Shown piece by piece: positions 58,296 through 64,000 of a stretch of DNA of 64,000 nt. This DNA comes from Lysinibacillus irui (GTDB taxonomy: Bacteria > Bacillota > Bacilli > Bacillales_A > Planococcaceae), in NCBI RefSeq assembly GCF_028877475.1, contig NZ_CP113527.1:3589501-3653500 (forward strand). The letters run 5' to 3'. Position numbers and translations under genes: made by a program. How positions within the stretch are numbered: position 1 is the first letter of the stretch; each line of letters begins with the position of its first letter. The notes beneath the pieces were generated by a model. The model was not told the origin of the DNA. It saw nothing but the letters and a program-made list of their open reading frames with translations, and searched no databases.

Positions 58296-59570
58296 CTATT
58301 CCTTCTCCCATCCGCGTGATTCAACTGCACGCGCATGACCCTCTAAGCCTTCCATACGCGCTAGACGTGCAATTTTCGGTGCATTTTCTTCCCATGTTTT
58401 TCCGCTATAATAAACAATACTTGATTTTTTCACAAAATCATCAACACTTAAGCCACTTGCAAAACGAGCCGTGCTATTGGTTGGTAACACATGATTTGTC
58501 CCTGCAAAGTAATCTCCAACAGGCTCTGAGCTGTATCGGCCAATAAATATACCACCCGCATGTCTTACTTGCTCAGCAATAACTTCTGCATTTTCTGTAA
58601 GAATTTCTAAATGCTCAGGTGCTAACGTGTTAATCGCTTCCACTGCATCTGCTAAAGTGTCAGCAACATAAATTGCTCCGAATTTTTCTATGGAAGCCCG
58701 TGCCACTTCTTGACGTGGTAAAGTCTTCAATTGCTTGTCTACTTCCTCAGCAACCTTTTTCGCTAGTTGTTCCGAAGTCGTTACGAGGATGGCACAAGCT
58801 AATACATCATGCTCTGCCTGTGATAAAAGATCCGCAGCAATTTCATCAGCGTAGGCTGTGTCGTCAGCCAACACCGCAATTTCACTAGGTCCCGCAATCA
58901 TATCAATCGCTACTTCACCAAACACCTCCCGTTTGGCCAGAGCCACGAAAATATTGCCAGGGCCTGTAATTTTATCGACTGGAGCAATTGTTTCTGTACC
59001 GTATGCAAGTGCAGCAATCGCTTGTGCTCCACCAACTTTATAGATTTCATTTATGCCTAAAAGATGAGCTGCTACAAGTACACCTGCTGGTAATTTTCCG
59101 CTCTGATTAGCAGGAGAAGTAATGACAATACGCTGCACGCCTGCAACCTGAGCCGGAATCACATTCATTAATACCGATGATGGATATGCTGCAGTACCAC
59201 CTGGAACATACAACCCTACTGCATCCAAAGCAGTCACTCGTTGTCCTAACCAAGAACCATCTCCCAACTCCATATGGTAGCCTGTACGTATTTGTTGTTC
59301 ATGGTATAATCGAATATTTTCAGCAGCCTCTGCTAAATCGCTATACAGTTGTTGATCAAGAGCATTTACGGCTTCTGCAATTTCCTTCTCTGTAACACGC
59401 AAGCTTTCAGGAGCATAGCCATCCCATTTTTCAGTATAGAATCGTAACGCTGCATCTCCCTGTTTCTTCACCTCAGATAAGACTTGTCTCACAACATTTA
59501 GCTGTTCCTCATTTCCTCCTTCAAGTGGCCTTTTTAAAGAAATACCTTTTGCAAGCTTTGTTATTTTCAT
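58296..59570 (-). CDS. hisD: Histidinol dehydrogenase
   Basis: A 424-residue zinc enzyme. GLYVPGGTAAYPSSVLM, VGGAQAIAALAYGTE, KITGPGNIFVALAKREV, AGPSEIAVLADD and the late NHVLPT motif identify it. It oxidises L-histidinol to histidine in two NAD-dependent steps. It lies between hisG (32 nt) and hisB (4 nt). Confidence 0.97.
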   Translation of the reverse strand: MKITKLAKGISLKRPLEGGNEEQLNVVRQVLSEVKKQGDAALRFYTEKWDGYAPESLRVTEKEIAEAVNALDQQLYSDLAEAAENIRLYHEQQIRTGYHMELGDGSWLGQRVTALDAVGLYVPGGTAAYPSSVLMNVIPAQVAGVQRIVITSPANQSGKLPAGVLVAAHLLGINEIYKVGGAQAIAALAYGTETIAPVDKITGPGNIFVALAKREVFGEVAIDMIAGPSEIAVLADDTAYADEIAADLLSQAEHDVLACAILVTTSEQLAKKVAEEVDKQLKTLPRQEVARASIEKFGAIYVADTLADAVEAINTLAPEHLEILTENAEVIAEQVRHAGGIFIGRYSSEPVGDYFAGTNHVLPTNSTARFASGLSVDDFVKKSSIVYYSGKTWEENAPKIARLARMEGLEGHARAVESRGWEKE

Positions 59571-59602
59571 CGAATTAAACCCCTTTAGTCCCTTATATGT
59601 AA

Positions 59603-60253
59603 CTAAATTTGATTATTTTTGTGCTCATTCACACATTTTTTCAATCGCTTGACAAGATCCATAATACGCTCACCCTTCATACGATAACTTACAGGGTTTG
59701 CTATTAATCGTGAAGAAACGGCAGTAATAAATTCGTACTCTACTAAACCATTTTCTTTTAGTGTACGGCCAGTAGAAACAATATCGACAATACGATCCGC
59801 TAAACCAATCATCGGTGCTAATTCAATAGATCCATTAAGTTCGATAATTTCTACTTGCTCTCCAATTCCCTTATAATATTTCATAGCGATATTCGGATAT
59901 TTCGTAGCAATTCGAGGTGCAATTTCATTCATTGATGTATTTGGTAAACCTGCAGATGCGATATAGCAATTACTAATTTTTAAATCGAGTAATTCATGAA
60001 CCTCACGCTGCTGTTCTAACAAAACATCCTTTCCAGCAATCCCAATATCAGCAACACCATGTTCAACATAGACAGGAACGTCCATTGGCTTTGATAAAAT
60101 AAAGCGAATTTTTTCCTCTGGTATTTCAATCATTAATTTACGTGACATTTCTACTTCTGCTGGTAAATTAAAGCCTGCCTCTAATAGCATTCGATACGCC
60201 TCTTCAAAGATTCGCCCTTTTGGCATTGCAATCGTTAATTCATTCACTGCCAA
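59603..60253 (-). CDS. hisG: ATP phosphoribosyltransferase, short form HisG
   Basis: A 216-residue short-form HisG without the C-terminal regulatory domain. Motifs: [32 protein letters not shown] and the PRPP loop [19 protein letters not shown]. It needs HisZ, encoded just upstream (14-nt overlap), for activity and feedback by histidine. Confidence 0.96.
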   Translation of the reverse strand: MAVNELTIAMPKGRIFEEAYRMLLEAGFNLPAEVEMSRKLMIEIPEEKIRFILSKPMDVPVYVEHGVADIGIAGKDVLLEQQREVHELLDLKISNCYIASAGLPNTSMNEIAPRIATKYPNIAMKYYKGIGEQVEIIELNGSIELAPMIGLADRIVDIVSTGRTLKENGLVEYEFITAVSSRLIANPVSYRMKGERIMDLVKRLKKCVNEHKNNQI

Positions 60254-61412
60254 TTTCCTCCTGTCCTACAACCACCACTTCAGTAAAGTAAGCTAAATAG
60301 GCTGCTTCATCTACTAGGCTGCTACGTAACTGTAAAGTAGCCAATTTCCCTGCTGCTCGCAATGCTTTGACCTTTAACAATGCTGCCTCGAATTGTTCTT
60401 CCTCAAAGAGCACAACGGTTGCTTCCTGTTGTTTCTCTGACTCCCCATTTAACGTTTCTAATAATCGGTCAACTCGAATGCTAAAACCTGTCGCACCAAC
60501 CTTTGAACCAAATACCCCTAGCAAGCCATCATAACGGCCACCATTCCCTAACGGAAAACCGCTCCCTACCGCAAATACTTCAAAAAGCATGCCAGTGTAA
60601 TAGCTCATATGACTCGAAAGTGTGAAATCAAAAGTAACATGTTCAGCTAAGTCAGCCATTTCTAGTAGCTGAGCAAGCTGCTGCATATACTCTAACGCAT
60701 CATTTTTACGTACATATTTTTCAATATCCCGAATATCCCTTACATTCATTGCTTCTTCTATAAACTGGAGGAGAGCATCGGTTTTAGCTTTTGGCAAATC
60801 AAATGACTCCACCGCTTCTTCAAACCCTACATAATTCCGTTGGACAAGCAAAGCTCTTAGTATTGCTTGTTGCTCGTTACTCTCTGTGTAATCTTGTAAA
60901 ATGCAATGAAGGATGCCTGCATGACCAATTGTCACTTTAAATTCCTCTAATTTAAAATGCTTCAATAGCTCCATTGCTGTAACAATGACTTCTGCATCAG
61001 CAAATACGGATTGATCACCTATTAACTCAATCCCCATCTGGTCGAACTCTGCTGGTCTTCCTCCCTCAGCTTCTTGAGCACGAAAAACACTTGCGAAATA
61101 CGCAAGGCGTAGTGGAATCATTTCTTTCAATAATTTCGATGTTGCTACTCGAGCAATAGGCGTTGTCATATCTGGTCGCAATACTAGTGTGTTCCCCTGA
61201 CTATCCACCAATTTAAATAAATGAGCATCCGCTATCGCTGAAGCTTTCCCGACCGTATCGAAATATTCCACAGCAGGTGTTTTAATAAACTCATAACCCC
61301 TTTTATATAAAAAGTCTCTGCCTGCATGTCTAACGGCTTCAACCTTCTCATAGATTTGCGGGAATGTATCACGCATTCCAAGTGGTTTTTCAAACATTTT
61401 TAATGAAGACAT
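60240..61412 (-). CDS. hisZ: ATP phosphoribosyltransferase regulatory subunit HisZ
   Basis: A 390-residue histidyl-tRNA-synthetase-like protein without the tRNA-binding domain. [15 protein letters not shown] is the motif-2-like segment, and [14 protein letters not shown] and [13 protein letters not shown] the motif-3 region. HisZ forms the octameric ATP phosphoribosyltransferase with short HisG. First gene of the his operon, behind a strong promoter. Confidence 0.96.
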   Translation of the reverse strand: MSSLKMFEKPLGMRDTFPQIYEKVEAVRHAGRDFLYKRGYEFIKTPAVEYFDTVGKASAIADAHLFKLVDSQGNTLVLRPDMTTPIARVATSKLLKEMIPLRLAYFASVFRAQEAEGGRPAEFDQMGIELIGDQSVFADAEVIVTAMELLKHFKLEEFKVTIGHAGILHCILQDYTESNEQQAILRALLVQRNYVGFEEAVESFDLPKAKTDALLQFIEEAMNVRDIRDIEKYVRKNDALEYMQQLAQLLEMADLAEHVTFDFTLSSHMSYYTGMLFEVFAVGSGFPLGNGGRYDGLLGVFGSKVGATGFSIRVDRLLETLNGESEKQQEATVVLFEEEQFEAALLKVKALRAAGKLATLQLRSSLVDEAAYLAYFTEVVVVGQEEIGSE

Positions 61413-61475
61413 ATGGTCACATCCTTATATCACACTTTAATTCACTAGAGTATTAGAGAATTAGATTATGAAAGA

Positions 61476-61504
61476 ATTCTAACTTATTTTGCTTAAACAG
61501 TCAA
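61476..61504 (-). promoter_or_regulatory. Sigma-A promoter of the his operon
   Basis: On the minus strand TTGACT (61499-61504), exactly 17 nt, TAGAAT (61476-61481), with the hisZ start codon 60 nt further down. Confidence 0.85.
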
Positions 61505-61702
61505 CGTTATCTTCTCTATTTTCACAATCTTTAAATACTTATTTTTCTGTTAATTATATACATTGTATGGTGTACGAACCCATAACATCATTTCTTTAAA
61601 TTTAAACAATATGTGTATTTGGACTATATTATGACGAAGCACTTTCATGGACCATCACAATAAAAGCTATGCCTACAAGTGTTCTGGATAGCCTTTATAC
61701 TA

Positions 61703-61742
61703 AAAAAACTCACGAAGTATGTCTCCATACAACGTGAGTTTT
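61703..61742 (-). terminator. Terminator of the hprK-lgt-ppaX-yvoF operon
   Basis: On the minus strand AACTCACG pairs with CGTGAGTT, with an inner GTATG/CATAC stem, and is followed by TTTTTTAG. It begins 2 nt after the yvoF stop. Confidence 0.9.
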
Positions 61743-61743
61743 T

Positions 61744-62286
61744 CTACTTTTGTGGCGTACTCCACTCTACAACTTCATTACGCTTACGCTCTGCCATTTG
61801 TTCAGCAGTATAAATAATTCTCATAGGGTTTCCTCCTGCTAAACAACCTGCTGGTACATCCTTATGTACGAGGGAGGCGGCTGAAACAATAGCACCATCT
61901 CCAATTGTTACACCAGGTAAAATCGTTGAATTTGCTCCAATCATGACTTCATTACCAATATGAACATCACCTAAACGGTATTCTTCTATTAAATATTCAT
62001 GCGCTAAAATGGTCGTATTAAAACCAATTACCGTATTTTCTCCAATGAAAATACGTTCAGGAAACATAGTGTCTGGCATAACCATCAACGCTAATGAAGT
62101 TCGCTCGCCAATTGTCATATTTAAAAATGTACGATATAACCAGTTTTTCACACGTAAAAATGGTGTGAAGCGTCCGATTTGAATGACAATGAAACACTTC
62201 ATCACCTTCCAAAAGGACACCGTGTCATAAATATTCCAAAGCGAATTAGCTCCTTCAACACGGTAACGTTCTGTTTTACGCGCCAT
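61744..62286 (-). CDS. Hexapeptide-repeat acyltransferase (YvoF-like)
   Basis: A 180-residue left-handed beta-helix protein. Hexapeptide repeats run through [33 protein letters not shown] and [14 protein letters not shown] with the typical [15 protein letters not shown] end. It transfers an acetyl or other acyl group; the acceptor is unknown. It is the last gene of the hprK-lgt-ppaX-yvoF operon, as in B. subtilis, 5 nt after ppaX. Confidence 0.9.
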   Translation of the reverse strand: MARKTERYRVEGANSLWNIYDTVSFWKVMKCFIVIQIGRFTPFLRVKNWLYRTFLNMTIGERTSLALMVMPDTMFPERIFIGENTVIGFNTTILAHEYLIEEYRLGDVHIGNEVMIGANSTILPGVTIGDGAIVSAASLVHKDVPAGCLAGGNPMRIIYTAEQMAERKRNEVVEWSTPQK

Positions 62287-62291
62287 CTAAC

Positions 62292-62933
62292 TTACCCCTC
62301 TTTCACAATATCAAATAAATCCGTCATATGCTGAAGCATATATTCTGGTTGATATTGCTGTAAGTATGCCTCACCTTTAATCGCCCAAGCAACACCTGCT
62401 GCTCTTACTCCTGCACGATGACCCGCTTCAATATCATGCGAATTATCTCCAATCATAATTGCGTCTTCCTTGTCTATCCCTAAGCGCTCCAAAGCTAGTA
62501 GGACTGGCTCTGGATCAGGCTTTACATTTTTCACATCGTCTGTGCCAATACGGACATCAAATAGATGTGTAGCACCTAGTATTGAAAGTCCTCGATCAAT
62601 GGTATCATTACGTTTCGTCGAAACAATGGCCAAGCGAATACCTTGTGCTTTTAATTGTTCTAGCGTTGTTACTACATCAGGGTATTGGCTCACAAGTTCA
62701 TCATGATGTTCTATATTCCAAGCGCGATATTTTGCTATTAAAGCCTCCTCTTCACCTGGAGCAATGTCATTAAATGTCTGTTTCAGGGATGGACCAATGA
62801 ATTTCAAGCAGTCTTTTGGCGAATATTGCCCGGGAAATCGCTCATTTAACACATGCATAAATGTTTGAATGATTAAATCATTTGTATTAAGTAAAGTTCC
62901 ATCAAAGTCGAATAGTAGAGCTTTTACAGCCAT
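62292..62933 (-). CDS. ppaX: Pyrophosphatase PpaX
   Basis: A 213-residue HAD-superfamily phosphatase. The nucleophile lies in FDFDGTLLNTND; motif II is VSTKRND, motif III K (NVKPDPEPV) and motif IV MIGDNSHDIEAG. PpaX hydrolyses the pyrophosphate made when HprK/P dephosphorylates Ser-P-HPr. Gene order hprK-lgt-(yvoD)-ppaX-yvoF supports the assignment, though yvoD is missing here. Confidence 0.95.
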   Translation of the reverse strand: MAVKALLFDFDGTLLNTNDLIIQTFMHVLNERFPGQYSPKDCLKFIGPSLKQTFNDIAPGEEEALIAKYRAWNIEHHDELVSQYPDVVTTLEQLKAQGIRLAIVSTKRNDTIDRGLSILGATHLFDVRIGTDDVKNVKPDPEPVLLALERLGIDKEDAIMIGDNSHDIEAGHRAGVRAAGVAWAIKGEAYLQQYQPEYMLQHMTDLFDIVKEG

Positions 62934-62948
62934 ATTTTTTACATCCCC

Positions 62949-63770
62949 TTATTTGTTATCCAAGTATTTCACGGCTGGTTTTACCTTTATTCTGCGATAA
63001 ATAATCGCTCCAAGTCCAACGATAATCCCAATAATAGATACAACCTGCGCTGAGCGTAAATCGCCTACAAGATACAGACTATCTGTACGCATTCCTTCAA
63101 TAAAGAAACGACCAATTGAATACCAAATTAAATAACTAAAGAAAATTTCCCCACGATTTAAATTTACTTTGCGTAAAACAAGTAAAATAATAAGCCCAAT
63201 AAGGTTCCAGACGGATTCATATAAAAACGTCGGATGTACATATGAACCTAATTCTTCGATATACATTTGATTGATAATCCAATCTGGCAGCATGAGATTT
63301 TCTAAAAATGCTTTAGATACCTCTCCACCATAGGCCTCTTGGTTCATAAAGTTGCCCCATCGACCAATAATCTGACCGATTAAAATACTTGGTGCTGCAA
63401 TATCCGCTACTCGTAAAAAGCTTACATTTTTTATACGAGTATATATGTAAGCTGTGACAAATGCCCCGATGAGGGCACCATGAATGGCAATACCGCCATT
63501 CCATATTTCAATGATTTTCCCGGGATTTTCACTATAGTAATCCCATCGCATTGACACATAGTAAATACGTGCACAGATGATGGATATTGGCACTGCCCAT
63601 AATAACAAGTCTGCAAGGAAGTCTTCAGGCAATCCTCTCTTAACAGCCTCTCTCTGCCCGACAACATAGGCTAAAATGATTCCCGACACAATCAGCAATC
63701 CATACCAACGCACTGGAATTGGCCCTAAATGGAAAGCAATCGGGTTAATCTGTAATAGTAATAAATCCAT
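62949..63770 (-). CDS. lgt: Prolipoprotein diacylglyceryl transferase
   Basis: A 273-residue membrane enzyme with about seven hydrophobic segments. The family signature is [18 protein letters not shown] (about 129-146), with IHGALIGAF and [11 protein letters not shown] also conserved. It adds diacylglycerol to the lipobox cysteine of lipoproteins, several of which are encoded in this window. It lies between hprK (51 nt) and ppaX (15 nt). Confidence 0.97.
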   Translation of the reverse strand: MDLLLLQINPIAFHLGPIPVRWYGLLIVSGIILAYVVGQREAVKRGLPEDFLADLLLWAVPISIICARIYYVSMRWDYYSENPGKIIEIWNGGIAIHGALIGAFVTAYIYTRIKNVSFLRVADIAAPSILIGQIIGRWGNFMNQEAYGGEVSKAFLENLMLPDWIINQMYIEELGSYVHPTFLYESVWNLIGLIILLVLRKVNLNRGEIFFSYLIWYSIGRFFIEGMRTDSLYLVGDLRSAQVVSIIGIIVGLGAIIYRRIKVKPAVKYLDNK

Positions 63771-63821
63771 CTTCTACCCCTCTCAATATGTCATTAATCA
63801 TGGATGGTTTGTTTGTTTGTA

Positions 63822-64000
63822 TTAATCGTCTAACACATCATTCGACGAAATGACTTCATCTAAGCGTCTTGAAAATTCCTCAGCTGCATTAACTCCCATT
63901 TTCTTCAAGCGATAATTCATCGCAGCTACTTCAATAATAACGGAGACATTGCGCCCTGGGCGTACTGGGATTGTTAATTTTGTCAGCTCAGTATCAATTA
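63822..64000 (-). CDS. hprK: HPr kinase/phosphorylase, C-terminal part only
   Basis: The last 59 codons of hprK, running off the right edge. The visible segment [20 protein letters not shown] is followed by [19 protein letters not shown], the conserved HprK C-terminus. The enzyme phosphorylates and dephosphorylates HPr and Crh on Ser46. It is the first gene of the lgt-ppaX-yvoF operon. Confidence 0.96.
   Translation of the reverse strand, partial: IDTELTKLTIPVRPGRNVSVIIEVAAMNYRLKKMGVNAAEEFSRRLDEVISSNDVLDD

Larger units (their letters stand above)
61413..61743. other. hisZ / yvoF intergenic region
   Basis: About 330 nt. It holds the his promoter (61476-61504), a 60-nt leader and the yvoF terminator (61703-61742). 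The leader contains TAATTC..GAATTA inverted repeats close to the start site, a possible operator. I see neither a T-box motif nor a leader peptide rich in histidine. Confidence 0.55.

Noticed and set aside
61413..61475. T-box leader or His-rich attenuator for the his operon
   Set aside because: No AGGGTGGNACCGCG-type T-box sequence, no leader peptide and no terminator hairpin in the short leader.

Overview
The window looks like chromosomal DNA from a low-GC, spore-forming Bacillales bacterium, most probably Lysinibacillus or a close relative. The pointers are gene blocks in Bacillus order (secG-estA-rnr-smpB; cggR-gap-pgk-tpiA-gpmI-eno; clpP/tRNA-Arg/crh-whiA-yvcK-rapZ; trxB-yvcD-his; hprK-lgt-ppaX-yvoF), Bacillus-type ribosome-binding sites, a CotF-type spore coat gene and a tmRNA tag ending GKQQNLAFAA. 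The genus is an inference from gene order and sequence style; no database was searched.

Layout. 1-3.35 kb: the end of an integrative element. It holds the 3' end of a radC-like gene, a gene-II-type replication protein, a small excisionase-like HTH gene and a tyrosine integrase that abuts the 3' end of ssrA (tmRNA). 3.3-3.8 kb: ssrA with its promoter and terminator. 3.9-16.2 kb: an accessory block separating ssrA from smpB. It carries an EamA exporter and a catabolic cluster: glycolate-oxidase-type GlcD/GlcF, a CdaR-type regulator, a three-part TRAP transporter, an SDR, a PPC/DUF296 protein, an acyl-CoA ligase, an SCP2-type thiolase and a DUF35 protein. 16.4-20.6 kb: smpB, rnr, estA, secG. 20.8-28.3 kb: a transglutaminase-like lipoprotein, an alkaline phosphatase with upstream Pho-box repeats, and the dltXABCD operon, including the 45-residue dltX. 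28.4-37 kb: a soluble chemoreceptor and the glycolytic operon under CggR.

37-44.7 kb: a 40-residue protein gene, a glutaredoxin-like gene, a second EamA transporter divergent from a frameshifted MocR regulator, an S9 peptidase, lemA with a TPM-domain gene, and cotF. 44.7-47 kb: an amino-acid ABC transporter. 47.5-52.5 kb: tRNA-Arg(CCG), clpP with a CtsR site, crh, whiA, yvcK, rapZ and a NUDIX gene. 52.9-61.4 kb: trxB, a TPR protein and the his operon hisZ-G-D-B-H-F-IE, in which hisA is missing. 61.7-64 kb: yvoF, ppaX, lgt and the 3' end of hprK.

How they fit together. Much of the window is central metabolism and its carbon control: CggR senses glycolytic flux, while Crh, HprK and YvcK belong to CcpA-type catabolite control, and two good candidate cre sites are visible (one inside dctP, one upstream of the 40-residue gene). 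PhoA and D-alanylation of teichoic acids are cell-envelope functions. The parts most worth a second look are the ssrA-integrated element, the TRAP/hydroxyacid-oxidase/acyl-CoA cluster with its embedded PPC protein, the his operon without hisA, and a pair of covarying hairpins flanking a GC-rich repeat-like block after clpP.
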